Assembly (NCBI RefSeq): GCF_001644575.1
Contig: NZ_CP015596.1
Location: forward strand, 4,464,001 to 4,528,000
Source: Mycobacterium adipatum
Lineage (GTDB): Bacteria > Actinomycetota > Actinomycetes > Mycobacteriales > Mycobacteriaceae
Direction of reading: 5' to 3'
DNA: 64,000 bases
Within the stretch, counting starts at the first letter, position 1. Each line of letters starts with the position of its first letter. Below the pieces are notes generated by a model. That model was not told where the DNA came from. It saw only the letters and a list, made by a program, of their open reading frames with translations, and searched no databases. Position numbers and translations under genes: made by a program. Positions 52,532 through 62,399 of this stretch are shown one piece after another.

Positions 52532-53365
52532 ATGACCACCTGGAAAGACACCCCCACCCGCACCGTCAACGTCGGCGGCGTGCCCTTCGCCTACCGCGAA
52601 CTCGGCACCGGCACAGGGGTTCCCGTGGTGTTCCTGCACCACTTCACCGCGGTCCTCGACGACTGGGACCCCCGCATCGTCGACGGTATCGCCGCTCACC
52701 ACCGCGTCATCGCCTTCGACAACCGCGGTGTCGGTGCCACCGGCGGCACGGTTCCCCCCACCGTCGAGCAGATGGGCTCCGACGCCATCGCCTTCATCCG
52801 CGCCCTGGGACTCGAACAGGTCGACCTGTTCGGGTTCTCACTCGGCGGCGGCGTCGCCCAAATGGTGGCCCTGCAAGCCCCAGAACTGGTCCGCCGAATG
52901 ATCCTGGCCGGCACCGGACCCCGCGGCGGCGGCGGCATCGACAAGATGGCCACCATCGTCGGCACCGCCTACCTCAAGGCGTTCCTCACCTGGAGCGACC
53001 CCCGCAACTTCCTGTTCTTCCCCCGCACCGCCGACGGCAAGGCCGCCGCCGGCGACTACCTGCACCGCCTCAAGGAGCGGACCCGCGACCGCGACAAGAA
53101 GATCACCCTGCGCGCAGGGGTCAACCAACTCAGAGCCATCCGCCACGCCGGCCAGAGCCAGCCCGATGACCTGTCGGTCATCACCCAGCCCGTCCTGGTC
53201 GCCAACGGTGACCACGACCTCATGGTCGCCAGCGAACACTCCAACGACATGGCGCGGCGCCTGCCCAACGCCGAACTCAAGATCTACCCGAACTCCGGAC
53301 ACGGCGGAGTCTTCCAGTACCACCGCGAATTCGTCGCCACCGCACTGCAATTCCTCGCCGACTGA
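52532..53365 (+). CDS. Alpha/beta hydrolase (first of tandem pair)
   Basis: A 277-residue alpha/beta hydrolase. VVFLHHFTAVLDDWDP gives the oxyanion region, GFSLGGGVAQ the nucleophile elbow (Ser around residue 109), NGDHDLMV the acid and NSGHGGVFQY the His. It resembles small-molecule esterases or haloperoxidase-like hydrolases. It is about half identical by eye to the next gene, pointing to tandem duplication. AAAGG precedes its ATG. Confidence 0.88.
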   Translation: MTTWKDTPTRTVNVGGVPFAYRELGTGTGVPVVFLHHFTAVLDDWDPRIVDGIAAHHRVIAFDNRGVGATGGTVPPTVEQMGSDAIAFIRALGLEQVDLFGFSLGGGVAQMVALQAPELVRRMILAGTGPRGGGGIDKMATIVGTAYLKAFLTWSDPRNFLFFPRTADGKAAAGDYLHRLKERTRDRDKKITLRAGVNQLRAIRHAGQSQPDDLSVITQPVLVANGDHDLMVASEHSNDMARRLPNAELKIYPNSGHGGVFQYHREFVATALQFLAD

Positions 53366-53393
53366 CCCGACCGCAACCAGCCAGGAGATCGTC

Positions 53394-54266
53394 ATGAACG
53401 CCAACCACAACCCACCCCACAGAATCGTCACCTCATATCGCGACGCGCCGGCGCGCACCCTGACCGCCGGCGGGGTCACCTACGCGTACCGCGAACTCGG
53501 GCCCACCGGCGGAATCCCGGTCGTGTTCCTCGTCCACCTCGCCGCCACCCTGGACAACTGGGACCCCCGCATCATCGACCCGATCGCCGAGGGCCACCAC
53601 GTCATCGCCTTCGACAACCGCGGCGTCGGAGCCTCCACCGGAAAAGTCCCCGACACCATCGAAGCGATGGCCGAGGACGCATACACCTTCATCACCGCAC
53701 TCGGACACACCACCGTCGACATCTTCGCCTTCTCCCTCGGCGGGATGATCGCCCAAGCCCTCGTGCTCAAGCATCCCGAACTGGTGCGCAAACTGATCCT
53801 CACGGGATCCGGCCCCGCCGGGGGCAAGGGCATCGACAAAGTTGCGGGCACCACCTACTACGACATGGTGCGCGCCACCCTCACCCGAAGCGACCCCAAG
53901 GAATTCCTGTTCTTCAACCGCGACGCCACCGGCAAGGCGGCCGCCCGCGCCTTCGTCAAGCGCCTCGACGAACGCATCCACGACAGAGACGCGAAGATCA
54001 CCGTCAGGGCCTTCCAGACCCAGCTCAAAGCGATCAAACGCTGGGGCCGGTCCACACCGGCAGATTTGTCCAAGATCACCCAACCGACACTGATCGCCAA
54101 CGGCGACCACGACCGCATGGTCCCCAGCACGCTGTCGGAGGACATGCACCGACGGATCGCCGGGTCGGAACTGGTCATCTACCCCAACTCCGGGCACGGC
54201 GGGATCTTCCAGTACCACCACGAATTCTCCAGGACCGCAGTTGCGTTCCTCGACAACGATCGTTAG
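53394..54266 (+). CDS. Alpha/beta hydrolase (second of tandem pair)
   Basis: A 290-residue paralogue of the previous gene with all catalytic residues (AFSLGGMIAQ, NGDHDRMV, NSGHGGIFQY). It differs at the oxyanion turn (VFLVHLAATLDNWDP against VFLHHFTAVLDDWDP), which may alter substrate preference. CCAGGAGATC precedes the ATG; the gene is 28 nt after the first copy and probably co-transcribed. Confidence 0.88.
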   Translation: MNANHNPPHRIVTSYRDAPARTLTAGGVTYAYRELGPTGGIPVVFLVHLAATLDNWDPRIIDPIAEGHHVIAFDNRGVGASTGKVPDTIEAMAEDAYTFITALGHTTVDIFAFSLGGMIAQALVLKHPELVRKLILTGSGPAGGKGIDKVAGTTYYDMVRATLTRSDPKEFLFFNRDATGKAAARAFVKRLDERIHDRDAKITVRAFQTQLKAIKRWGRSTPADLSKITQPTLIANGDHDRMVPSTLSEDMHRRIAGSELVIYPNSGHGGIFQYHHEFSRTAVAFLDNDR

Positions 54267-54354
54267 GGAGACGGCCTTGTAACCGCCGGGAAGTCGCCCT
54301 TCTGGGAGAGCACTGTGGCGTTCATGCATCGGCGTGAATCGAGACGCAAAGCAA

Positions 54355-54389
54355 GAAACCCGCCCAGACCAATGGTCTGGGCGGGTTTC
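54355..54389 (-). terminator. Intrinsic terminator downstream of tRNA-Ala
   Basis: GAAACCCGCCCAGACC (54355-54370) and GGTCTGGGCGGGTTTC (54374-54389) form a perfect 16-bp stem with a 3-nt loop. It begins 7 bp after the 3' end of the tRNA on the minus strand; TTGCTTTGC follows. It can also stop plus-strand transcripts from the hydrolase pair. Confidence 0.8.
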
Positions 54390-54396
54390 TCGAACG

Positions 54397-54469
54397 TGGA
54401 GCTAAGGGGATTCGAACCCCTGACCCCCACACTGCCAGTGTGGTGCGCTACCAACTGCGCCATAGCCCC
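54397..54469 (-). tRNA. tRNA-Ala(GGC)
   Basis: A 73-nt gene with a complete cloverleaf: acceptor GGGGCTA/TAGCTCC, D-arm GCGC around AGTTGGTA, anticodon arm CCACA-CTGGCAG-TGTGG with anticodon GGC, variable GGGTC, T-arm AGGGG-TTCGAAT-CCCCT, discriminator A. CCA is not encoded. Confidence 0.95.
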
Positions 54470-54525
54470 GTTTGTTGTGCTGTTGAAAGGTACACCACTG
54501 TCCCGCGCAGGTTCAAAACAGCTGG

Positions 54526-55794
54526 TCAGGGCACCTCTCCACCGGCCTCCGGGCCGAGCGGACGGGCCGGGGTGTGCTCAGCGGGCGGCCGGCCCCGGGT
54601 TTCGGGGGCAAAGACCCAGCCCAGCGCCGCCACCAGCAGGATCGCGCCGCTGATGATGAACGCCCAGGAGAACGAGAAATACTGCGCGATCAGACCCACC
54701 AGCAGTGAGCCGCCGATCGAGCCGACATCGGCCATCATCTGGAACGTCGCGACCGCGGTCCCGCCGCGCGACCGGCTGCCCACCACGTCGGCGACCGCGG
54801 CCTGCTGCGGGGAGACGAAGATGCCGGTCGCCGCGCCGGCGACATAGGCCGCGACCAGGAACACCGGCAGCGATGTGGTGAACCCGACCAGCGCGGTCGA
54901 CACCGCGGCCAGGGTGAGCCCGAAGATCAGCAGCCGGCGCCGGCCCAGCCGGTCGGACAGGTAGCCGCTGGGGATGACCACCGAGATGTTGCCCACCGCG
55001 AAGGCGGTGAGCGCGAGCCCGGCCACCCCCGGACTGCGGCCCAACACCTCGACGATGAACAGCGGGACCAGCGCGATGCGCAGCCCGAAGGAGGCCCACC
55101 CGGTGGCGAAGTTGGACAGCAGCGCGGCCTTGTAGGCGCGGTGGCGCCACACGGTGCGAAACGGCACCGGCGGGCCGTCATCCTCGTCCGAGCCGCCGAT
55201 CACCGTCGAATGACGCAGGTTGACGAACACCACCGCCGCCGCGACCAGCAGCGCGGCCCCGTAGATGAGAAACGGTGCGGCCAGGCCGAGCCCGGCGGTG
55301 ACCGCGCCCAGGATCGGACCACCGACCGAACCGATCATGAACCCCGAAGAGAACAGCCCGGCCACCCGCCCGCGGGCATCCGGCGGTGAGATCCGGATCA
55401 TCAGTCCCAGCGAGGACACCGTGAACATCGCCGAACCGATGCCGCCGAGCGAGCGGAACAGCAACAGCTGCCAGTAGGTCTCGGCCAGCGCGCAGGCGGC
55501 CGTGGACACCGCGACGATGATCAGCCCACTGATGTAGACCCGGCGCTCCCCCAGCCGCTGGACCAGGAAACCGGCCGGCGGCGCCCCGACCAGGCGCATG
55601 ACGGCGAACGCGGTGATGACGAAGGTGGCCGCGGCGATGCTGACGCCGAAGTGCCGCGCGTACTGCGGCAGGACCGGGGCCACGACCCCGTACCCGAGCG
55701 CCACCACGAAGTTCGCCGCGACCAGGACCCAGACCTCGCGCGGTAACCGCGGCCTGGATCGGGTGGTGCAGTCACTTTCGCCGGCAGAGCTCAC
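54526..55794 (-). CDS. Major facilitator superfamily transporter
   Basis: A 422-residue MFS transporter with about 12 membrane helices. It has the cytoplasmic loop 2-3 motif [16 protein letters not shown] and a related [13 protein letters not shown] between helices 8 and 9, plus the helix 5 segment [13 protein letters not shown] typical of drug-efflux family members. It starts with GTG in a GTGA overlap with the phosphoglucomutase stop. The function is probably export of a small molecule; no substrate is evident. Confidence 0.88.
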   Translation of the reverse strand: MSSAGESDCTTRSRPRLPREVWVLVAANFVVALGYGVVAPVLPQYARHFGVSIAAATFVITAFAVMRLVGAPPAGFLVQRLGERRVYISGLIIVAVSTAACALAETYWQLLLFRSLGGIGSAMFTVSSLGLMIRISPPDARGRVAGLFSSGFMIGSVGGPILGAVTAGLGLAAPFLIYGAALLVAAAVVFVNLRHSTVIGGSDEDDGPPVPFRTVWRHRAYKAALLSNFATGWASFGLRIALVPLFIVEVLGRSPGVAGLALTAFAVGNISVVIPSGYLSDRLGRRRLLIFGLTLAAVSTALVGFTTSLPVFLVAAYVAGAATGIFVSPQQAAVADVVGSRSRGGTAVATFQMMADVGSIGGSLLVGLIAQYFSFSWAFIISGAILLVAALGWVFAPETRGRPPAEHTPARPLGPEAGGEVP

Positions 55795-57437
55795 GCGATG
55801 ACTGTATTGACCACCGATTTGGCGGCCTCCTGGACCTCCGCCAGATGCTCGGGACCCAGGAAGGACTCGGCGTAGATCTTGTACACGTCCTCGGTGCCTG
55901 AGGGCCGCGCGGCGAACCAGGCGTTCTCGGTGGTCACCTTGAGCCCGCCGAGCGCCGCCCCGTTGCCGGGCGCGGCGGTGAGTTTGGCGATGATCGGTTC
56001 GCCGGCCAGTTCGGTGGCGGTCACCTGCTCGGCGGACAGTTTGGCCAGCCGCGCCTTCTGGTCCCGGTCGGCCGGTGCATCGATGCGTGCGTAGGTGGGC
56101 GCCCCGTACGTGGCGGCGAGTTCGGCGTAGCGCTGCGACGGGGTCTTACCCGTCACGGCGAGAATCTCCGAGGCCAGCAACGCCAGGATGATGCCGTCCT
56201 TGTCGGTGGTCCAGGTCGAGCCGTCGGTCCGCAGGAAGGAGGCGCCCGCGCTCTCCTCGCCACCGAAACCGATTGTGCCGCCGATCAACCCGTCCACGAA
56301 CCATTTGAAGCCGACGGGCACCTCGACCAGCTCGCGGCCCAGCCCGCCGACCACGCGGTCGATGATCGAACTACTCACCGCGGTCTTACCGACCGCGGTG
56401 CCGCCCGGCCAGTTCGGCCGGTGGGTGAACAGGTAGTCGATGGCCACGGCCAGATAGTGGTTGGGGTTCATCAGCCCACCGTCGGGGGTGACGATGCCGT
56501 GCCGGTCGGAGTCGGCGTCGTTACCGGTGGCGATCTGGTACTCGCCGGGATTGTCGTTGACTTTCCGCAGAAGTCCAGCCATCGCGTTCGGCGAGCTGCA
56601 GTCCATCCGGATCTTGCCGTCGGTGTCCAGCGTCATGAACCGCCAGGTGGCGTCGACGAGCGGGTTGACCACCGTCAGGTCCAGCTGGTGGGTCTCGGCG
56701 ATCGCGGCCCAGTAGTCGACGCTGGCCCCGCCCAGCGGGTCGGCACCGATGCGCACGCCCTGCGCGCGGACGGCGTGCAGGTCGACGACATTGGGCAGAT
56801 CCTGCACGTAGGCGTTGAGGTAGTCGTGGCGCTGGGCGACCTGCAGGGCGCGCGACAGCGGCACCCGCTTCACCGCCCGGATCCCCTCACACAGAATCTC
56901 GTTGGCCCGCTGGGCGATGACGCTGGTGGCGTCGGTGTCGGCGGGCCCGCCGTTGGGCGGGTTGTACTTGAAGCCACCGTCGCGGGGCGGGTTGTGCGAC
57001 GGGGTGACGACGATGCCGTCGGCCAGGTCGGTGTCGCGGCCCCGGTTGAACGTGAGGATGGCGTGACTGACCGCGGGGGTCGGGGTGTAGCGGTCGGCGG
57101 CGTCGATCATCGCGACGACATCGTTGGCGGCGAGCACCTCCAGCGCCGAGACCCAGGCCGGCTCGCTCAGCGCGTGGGTGTCGCGGCCGATGAACAGCGG
57201 GCCCGTGGTGCCCTGCGCGGCGCGGTATTCCACGATCGCCTGGGTGGTGGCCAGGATGTGCGCCTCGTTGAAGGCGCCGTCCAGCGCGGACCCGCGGTGC
57301 CCGGACGTCCCGAACACCACCTGCTGGGCGATGTCCTCGGGGTCGGGCTGCACCGTGTAATACGCGGTGACCAGGTGTGCGAGGTCGACGAGATCTTCGG
57401 GCTGCGCCGGCTGACCGGCTCGCGGATTGGCCACCAT
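55791..57437 (-). CDS. pgm: Phosphoglucomutase, alpha-D-glucose phosphate-specific
   Basis: A 548-residue phosphoglucomutase interconverting glucose-1- and glucose-6-phosphate. Phospho-Ser loop [13 protein letters not shown] (around residue 143), metal loop [10 protein letters not shown] (around 305), sugar-binding FGGEESAG and phosphate-binding [16 protein letters not shown] are all intact. Length is typical of PgmA-type enzymes. It starts the two-gene transcript with the MFS gene. Confidence 0.95.
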   Translation of the reverse strand: MVANPRAGQPAQPEDLVDLAHLVTAYYTVQPDPEDIAQQVVFGTSGHRGSALDGAFNEAHILATTQAIVEYRAAQGTTGPLFIGRDTHALSEPAWVSALEVLAANDVVAMIDAADRYTPTPAVSHAILTFNRGRDTDLADGIVVTPSHNPPRDGGFKYNPPNGGPADTDATSVIAQRANEILCEGIRAVKRVPLSRALQVAQRHDYLNAYVQDLPNVVDLHAVRAQGVRIGADPLGGASVDYWAAIAETHQLDLTVVNPLVDATWRFMTLDTDGKIRMDCSSPNAMAGLLRKVNDNPGEYQIATGNDADSDRHGIVTPDGGLMNPNHYLAVAIDYLFTHRPNWPGGTAVGKTAVSSSIIDRVVGGLGRELVEVPVGFKWFVDGLIGGTIGFGGEESAGASFLRTDGSTWTTDKDGIILALLASEILAVTGKTPSQRYAELAATYGAPTYARIDAPADRDQKARLAKLSAEQVTATELAGEPIIAKLTAAPGNGAALGGLKVTTENAWFAARPSGTEDVYKIYAESFLGPEHLAEVQEAAKSVVNTVIA

Positions 57438-57532
57438 GACACCATCCTTGCCTACCCGCGTCGCCGGTGTCTCGTCGTCACCCCAAGCCCGTCACAAGTT
57501 CGTCGCAAGTGGACACCGTCAAGGTGATCTCC

Positions 57533-58204
57533 ATGAACAGCTCCGAACGAGAACACCAACTCCTCACCCTGGAACCCGACCTCAGCGGCATCATGCTGGC
57601 CCACCGCGCCATGGTGGCCGATATCGGCAGGCTCGCCGACCTGACCACCGCCATCGCCCAGCGCCGCATGCCGTGCACCCCCAAACGCGCCCGGGCATTC
57701 ACCCGCTACCTGGAGCTGATGTGCGAGTCGATCCACCATCACCACACCATGGAAGACGATGTGCTGTGGCCGGTCATCGAGGCCGCGGCAGGCGACTTCG
57801 TCGACCTGACGGAGTTGACCGCGGATCACGCCGCACTCGATCCGCGGTTGGACCGGTTGCGCGAGCACGCGGCGGCCTTCGGGCGTTCGGGCGATCCTGA
57901 GCTGGCCCGGCCGTTGGCCGCCGGCCTGGCCGATCTGCACCGGCTGTTGGCAGCCCACATCGCCGATGAGGAACGCGACCTGTTCCCGGTGATTCGGCGT
58001 CACGTCACGGTGGCGGCCTGGGAGGCCGTCGAGACCGCCGCACGCAAGACCGGGCGGTTGTCCTTCGACGGGCCGCGGGTCCTGGCGGTGGCCACCGATG
58101 CCGAACGCGCGAAGATCGCCGCCGCGGTACCGGGTCCGCTGATGCTGCTGCTGGGCTACCTGGCCCGACGGCACCGCCGGTTGGAGCGCGCCGTTTTCGG
58201 CTGA
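57533..58204 (+). CDS. Hemerythrin-like (HHE) protein
   Basis: A 223-residue protein with a hemerythrin-type four-helix bundle in its first 170 residues. Candidate di-iron ligands are His in MLAHRAMV, HHHHTMEDDVLWPVI (H and E), DHAALD and HIADEERDLFPVI (H and E). Mycobacterial relatives are linked with oxygen, NO or peroxide response. ATG 57533 is chosen; GTG 57524 is an alternative. It is convergent with the SARP-type regulator across a long hairpin. Confidence 0.87.
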   Translation: MNSSEREHQLLTLEPDLSGIMLAHRAMVADIGRLADLTTAIAQRRMPCTPKRARAFTRYLELMCESIHHHHTMEDDVLWPVIEAAAGDFVDLTELTADHAALDPRLDRLREHAAAFGRSGDPELARPLAAGLADLHRLLAAHIADEERDLFPVIRRHVTVAAWEAVETAARKTGRLSFDGPRVLAVATDAERAKIAAAVPGPLMLLLGYLARRHRRLERAVFG

Positions 58205-58215
58205 CCGTCTCCCGC

Positions 58216-58281
58216 CTGGCGAAACTCGCGTACCCGTCGTCTCCGCGGCCGAATTTGCGACCGGTACGCGAGTTTCGCCAG
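58216..58281. terminator. Long perfect inverted repeat between convergent genes
   Basis: Arms CTGGCGAAACTCGCGTACC (58216-58234) and GGTACGCGAGTTTCGCCAG (58263-58281) pair perfectly over 19 bp around a 28-nt loop, between the hemerythrin and SARP-type genes (stop at 58288). It most likely acts as a bidirectional terminator; the sharply defined ends would also fit a short dispersed repeat. Confidence 0.65.
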
Positions 58282-58287
58282 TGAGAT

Positions 58288-61200
58288 TCAGCCGATCAGG
58301 GCCCGGGCCTGCGCCGACAGTCGACGGGTCAGCTCGCCGGCGGCCCGTCGGTAGCGCGCCGCGCCCACCCGGTCACCGGTGGCCTCGGCCACGGCCGCCA
58401 GGGCGGCATCCACCGGACCGGTGAGCAGGGTCCCGTTGTCCAGTCCGGCGAAGCGCCCCGAATACGGCAACAACTCCGCGGCGGTGGCGGTGGCGGTGTC
58501 CAGGTCGCCCATGGCGACGGCGGCGTGTGCCCGCAGGGTCGCCATGGCCACGAAGAAGAAGGACCGTTCGATCGGTATCCGCTGGGCCCAGATCTGCTGA
58601 GCCTCTTCGGTTCTGCCGGCCTGGTGCAGCGCGATCACGGCGCCGTCGGCGATCATCCGGGACACGTGGCGATGCACGGCGACCAGCTCGTCGGCCATCG
58701 GGGCGAGGCTGCCGCGGACCATGTTCGCGCTCACCCGGCCCACGATCCCGATATGCGCCCCGTTGGCCACCCCGTATTCGGCGAGCTTCGCCGACACCGC
58801 GACATAGGCCTGCTCGCCCGCATCGGTCCGGCCGGCCAGCACGGCCAACTGCGCACCGAACGCGTCGAGAACGCCGAGCAGGAAGCCCAGCTGACCGGTC
58901 CCGGCCCGCGCCACCGCCTGGTCGACGTGCGCGGCCGCACCCGCCAGGTCGGACCGTCCGGAGGCATCCAGGAACGCGAACCAGTGCGCCACCGCCTGGT
59001 AGTCGGTGGCGTCATAGGCTTCGGCGACCGCGAGCAACTCGGCCACGATGGCTTCGCGCTCATGCGCCAGGTCCGGGCCCAGGCATGCGAAGGCCCGCAC
59101 GTTCAGCGCGGACAGCAGCAGCCGCTGGTGGCCGGCCGGGTCCTCGGCATACAGGCACCGGGCCAGCTGCAGCGCTTCGTCAGCGGCCGCCAGCGCCGAA
59201 TCATGTTCCACACCTTCGAGTTCGGTGAACAACGTGAGAAGCAGCCGGGCGCGGATCTGCGGGGGCTGGTCGCGGCCCAGCACCCGGCGCAACGGGCCGA
59301 CGATGGCGTCGTCGATGGCGTCACCGGCCCGCACCCGCCATACCAGCGGGGCATCGGCGGAGGTCAGCGCCCGCACCGCGGGCTCGTCATGGTCGCCGAC
59401 GGCGATCATGGTGTGGTGTAACTCTTCGCGGGACCCGAGCGCGTCCCCGGCCCGGGCGAGGGACGCGATGAGACCGCACCGGGCGGGCACCGTCACCGCG
59501 TGATCAGCACCGCCCAGCTCGAACATGCGCACCGCGGCTCGCCATTGCCGGGCGGCTTCCACCGGCGCTCCGACGCTGTCGGCCTCCGAGGCCGCAGTCA
59601 TCGCGAAAGCCGCTGCCTCGTGTGCAGTTTCAGACGTTGCGGCGGCGACGGCGTGGTAGGCCAGCGATGCCGGGTCGGCGCCGTGCCCCGGAGACCGAAG
59701 CAACTCCAAGGCGGCCGCGTGCAGCCGGGAGCGCCGCAGCACCGAGGTATCACCGTACAGCGTGTCCCGGATCAGGTTGTGGGCGAACCGGATCCGCCCA
59801 GGGGACGGTTCGTCGAGCAGGCCGGCCAGCACCGCGGGCTCCAGCGCGTCCAGGAGTTCGTCGTCATCGCTGCGGGCCAACTCCGCCAACAGGGTGACAT
59901 CGACCTCGCGACCCAGCACCGCCGCCTGGCGCAACGCGGTCGCGGTCTGCGGCGGCAGCCGGGCCAGCCGGCGACGGACCACATCTCCGACCCCCGCCGG
60001 GATCCCGGCGTGCGCGGCATCGACACCTTCGGCGACCATCAGCCGGGCGAGCTCCCGGACGAACAGCGGGTTGCCTCCGGTGCGTTCCCGCAACAGCCGC
60101 AACGTTTCCCGGGTCACCGCGGGCAGCCCGCAATCGGTGGCCAGCGCGGTGAGCGCGGCATCGTCGAGGCCCGACAGGATCAGGTGCGCCGCGGTGTGAT
60201 TGGCCAGCGCGGCGCGGGCCTGGCCCAACTCGGCACCCGATTCCGAGGGTCGGTAGGTGCCGATGACCAGCAGTGGCGCGGCGCCGAGCCGGTCGGCGAT
60301 CAGGCGCAGCAGCTCCAAGGTCAGGCCGTCGGTGCGGTGCAGATCTTCGAGGATTATGAGCAGCGGTGCGCGCTCGGCGGCCTGCCCCAGCACCTCGGCC
60401 AAGGCGTGCGCGATCCAGAACACCGTGCCCTCAGCGGCCTGCCCGGGGGTCATCCGTTCGTCGTGCAACAGCGGGGCCAGCGCCGCAGACTCACGGGGTT
60501 GCAGTGTGCTGGTGAAACTTTCGAGGACCTCCGTCCACGCCCAGCCGGGTGGCGCGCCGTCGACCTCGGGGCTGCGCCCGGCCACCACCGTCCAGCCGGC
60601 GGCGAGCAACCGGGCCGCGGCGGCCTCGACCACGGTGGTCTTTCCGGCGCCGGCTTCACCGCCGACCCACACCACCCGCAGCCCGCCGCGCGCGGCGGCA
60701 CCCGCCGCCGCGTCGATGGCGGCGAGTTCGCTGTTGCGGCCGCGGGCGGGGTTGACAACGGGAGTCTCGTGCGGCGCAGGCACCGGCACCGGCACCAGTG
60801 CGATGGGATCGAGGTGCTCGGCGTGGCGCAGGATGTCGCGTTCCAGTTCGCGAATCGCCCGGCCGGGTTCGAGCCCCAGCTCCTCGATGAGGTAGGCGGT
60901 GCTGCGGCGCAACACATCCAGGGCCGCCGCCTGTTGACCACAGCGATACCGAGCGACCGCCAGCAGGCAGGCCGCCGCCTCCCGGTCGGGGTGATCCCGC
61001 ACATGCGACTCCAGCACCCGGGCCACCACCGCATGTTGCCCCAGCGCGGACTGCGCCGCGGCGTGCGCCTCGGTGACCGACAGCCGCAGCTCGGCCAGCC
61101 GAGCCACCTCCGGCGCCGCCCACAGGGCGTCGCGCACTTCGGCGTAGGGCTCGCCGGACCACGCAGCCACCACATCGTCGAGCATTCGGGCGCGCTCCTG

Positions 61201-61584
61201 CGGATCGCCGCACTGTTCGGCGGCGGCGATCGCCGCCTCCAGCGACCACACGTCGACGGCGTCATCGGGCAGGCGCAGGCAGTATCCGGGCGCGGCGCTG
61301 ACGATCACCCGGGCCGCGGCCCGGCGCTCCCGCCCCGGTTCCAGCACCCGGCGCAGATGAGAAATGTAGGCCTGCAGCGCCGCCAGCGCCTTCGGCGGCG
61401 GCTCACCGGCCCACAGATCCTCGATCAACCGGTCCACGGACACCACCTCGCCGTGCGCGAGGACCAGCCGGATCAGCACCGCACGCTGCTTGGGTCCGGC
61501 CAGATCCACCGGCCGGCCGGCCACCCACGCCCGGACCGGCCCGAGTACGGAGATCCGCACCGGGATGAGATCCTGCGCCGTCAT
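58288..61584 (-). CDS. SARP/AfsR-type regulator with ATPase and TPR-like domains
   Basis: A 1098-residue regulator. The N-terminal OmpR-like winged helix is [11 protein letters not shown]...[29 protein letters not shown] (around residues 9-55). A bacterial transcriptional activator domain with [15 protein letters not shown]...[18 protein letters not shown] follows (around 100-245). Next come an AAA/STAND ATPase with Walker [12 protein letters not shown] and Walker [10 protein letters not shown] (around 295-560) and a long helical repeat region to the C-terminus. ATG 61584 gives the family start; the open frame upstream is non-coding-like. Targets unknown; it is divergent from crcB. Confidence 0.87.
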   Translation of the reverse strand: MTAQDLIPVRISVLGPVRAWVAGRPVDLAGPKQRAVLIRLVLAHGEVVSVDRLIEDLWAGEPPPKALAALQAYISHLRRVLEPGRERRAAARVIVSAAPGYCLRLPDDAVDVWSLEAAIAAAEQCGDPQERARMLDDVVAAWSGEPYAEVRDALWAAPEVARLAELRLSVTEAHAAAQSALGQHAVVARVLESHVRDHPDREAAACLLAVARYRCGQQAAALDVLRRSTAYLIEELGLEPGRAIRELERDILRHAEHLDPIALVPVPVPAPHETPVVNPARGRNSELAAIDAAAGAAARGGLRVVWVGGEAGAGKTTVVEAAAARLLAAGWTVVAGRSPEVDGAPPGWAWTEVLESFTSTLQPRESAALAPLLHDERMTPGQAAEGTVFWIAHALAEVLGQAAERAPLLIILEDLHRTDGLTLELLRLIADRLGAAPLLVIGTYRPSESGAELGQARAALANHTAAHLILSGLDDAALTALATDCGLPAVTRETLRLLRERTGGNPLFVRELARLMVAEGVDAAHAGIPAGVGDVVRRRLARLPPQTATALRQAAVLGREVDVTLLAELARSDDDELLDALEPAVLAGLLDEPSPGRIRFAHNLIRDTLYGDTSVLRRSRLHAAALELLRSPGHGADPASLAYHAVAAATSETAHEAAAFAMTAASEADSVGAPVEAARQWRAAVRMFELGGADHAVTVPARCGLIASLARAGDALGSREELHHTMIAVGDHDEPAVRALTSADAPLVWRVRAGDAIDDAIVGPLRRVLGRDQPPQIRARLLLTLFTELEGVEHDSALAAADEALQLARCLYAEDPAGHQRLLLSALNVRAFACLGPDLAHEREAIVAELLAVAEAYDATDYQAVAHWFAFLDASGRSDLAGAAAHVDQAVARAGTGQLGFLLGVLDAFGAQLAVLAGRTDAGEQAYVAVSAKLAEYGVANGAHIGIVGRVSANMVRGSLAPMADELVAVHRHVSRMIADGAVIALHQAGRTEEAQQIWAQRIPIERSFFFVAMATLRAHAAVAMGDLDTATATAAELLPYSGRFAGLDNGTLLTGPVDAALAAVAEATGDRVGAARYRRAAGELTRRLSAQARALIG

Positions 61585-61632
61585 GGTGAGCCGACTGTAT
61601 CCGTACCGCCGCGCGGCCTCATACTCTGCGGT

Positions 61633-62028
61633 GTGGCAATCACCGACCGGCGCGAACTCGCCGCCGTCTTCATCGGCGGCGCGCTGGGAACTCTGGCGCG
61701 CGCCGCGCTCAGCCATGTTCTTGCGGTCCCGCCGGGACACTGGCCGTGGGCGACGTTCGTGGTCAACATCGTCGGGGCCGCCCTGCTGGGGTATTTCACG
61801 ACGCGGCTGCTGGAGCGACTGCCCGCCTCGGGGTACCGCCGACCGTTGCTGGGCACCGGTCTGTGCGGTGGCCTGACCACCTTTTCGACGATGCAGGTGG
61901 AGGTGTTGGTGATGCTGGAGCACGGTTTTGTGCTGTTGGCGGCGGCCTATACCTCGGTGAGTATCGCGCTGGGGCTGCTGGCGGCGCAGGGCGCCACCGC
62001 ACTGGTCAGACGGGTCCGGGTCCGGTGA
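61633..62028 (+). CDS. crcB: Fluoride channel CrcB (first copy)
   Basis: A 131-residue four-helix membrane protein: [50 protein letters not shown] and a fourth helix. The TFSTM segment contains residues that line the Fluc fluoride pore. Starts with GTG. Two crcB genes in tandem with a GTGA overlap suggest a heterodimeric channel as in other Gram-positive bacteria. No fluoride riboswitch was found before it. Confidence 0.92.
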   Translation: MAITDRRELAAVFIGGALGTLARAALSHVLAVPPGHWPWATFVVNIVGAALLGYFTTRLLERLPASGYRRPLLGTGLCGGLTTFSTMQVEVLVMLEHGFVLLAAAYTSVSIALGLLAAQGATALVRRVRVR

Positions 62029-62399
62029 ACACGGCACTGGTGTGGGCCGCGGTGATGGTGCTCGGCGGACTCGGAGCGGTGTGCCGGCTGTTGGTCGACC
62101 GCACGGTATCGGGCCGGGTCAAGCTCGCCAACGGCCTCCCGGTGGGCACCCTGGCGGTGAACGTCAGCGGCGCCTGGCTGCTCGGCCTGCTCGGCGCGCT
62201 GGCGTTGACGCCGCAGATCGCGCTGCTGGCCGGAACGGCGTTCGTCGGCGCCTACACGACGTTCTCCACCTGGATGCTGGAAACCCAGCGGCTGGCCGAG
62301 GAACGACAGGGCGCCGCGGCGGCGGCCAACATCGTCGTCAGCATGGTGGCGGGGGTGGCGGCAGCCTGGCTGGGCCAGCTGACGGGACGGGCACTGTGA
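62025..62399 (+). CDS. crcB: Fluoride channel CrcB (second copy)
   Basis: A 124-residue partner of the preceding Crc[59 protein letters not shown] and [16 protein letters not shown]. The TTFSTW pore segment is intact. GTG start overlaps the previous TGA, and its own stop overlaps the DUF190 gene start. Confidence 0.92.
   Translation: MNTALVWAAVMVLGGLGAVCRLLVDRTVSGRVKLANGLPVGTLAVNVSGAWLLGLLGALALTPQIALLAGTAFVGAYTTFSTWMLETQRLAEERQGAAAAANIVVSMVAGVAAAWLGQLTGRAL

Noticed and set aside
50669..54469. Active integrative element between the two tRNA-Ala sequences
   Set aside because: No integrase, excisionase or replication gene is present and the two tRNA parts are not identical; kept only as a possible decayed insertion.
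61585..61632. Fluoride riboswitch before crcB
   Set aside because: Only 48 bp separate the divergent regulator and crcB starts, and the conserved crcB-motif bases are not present.
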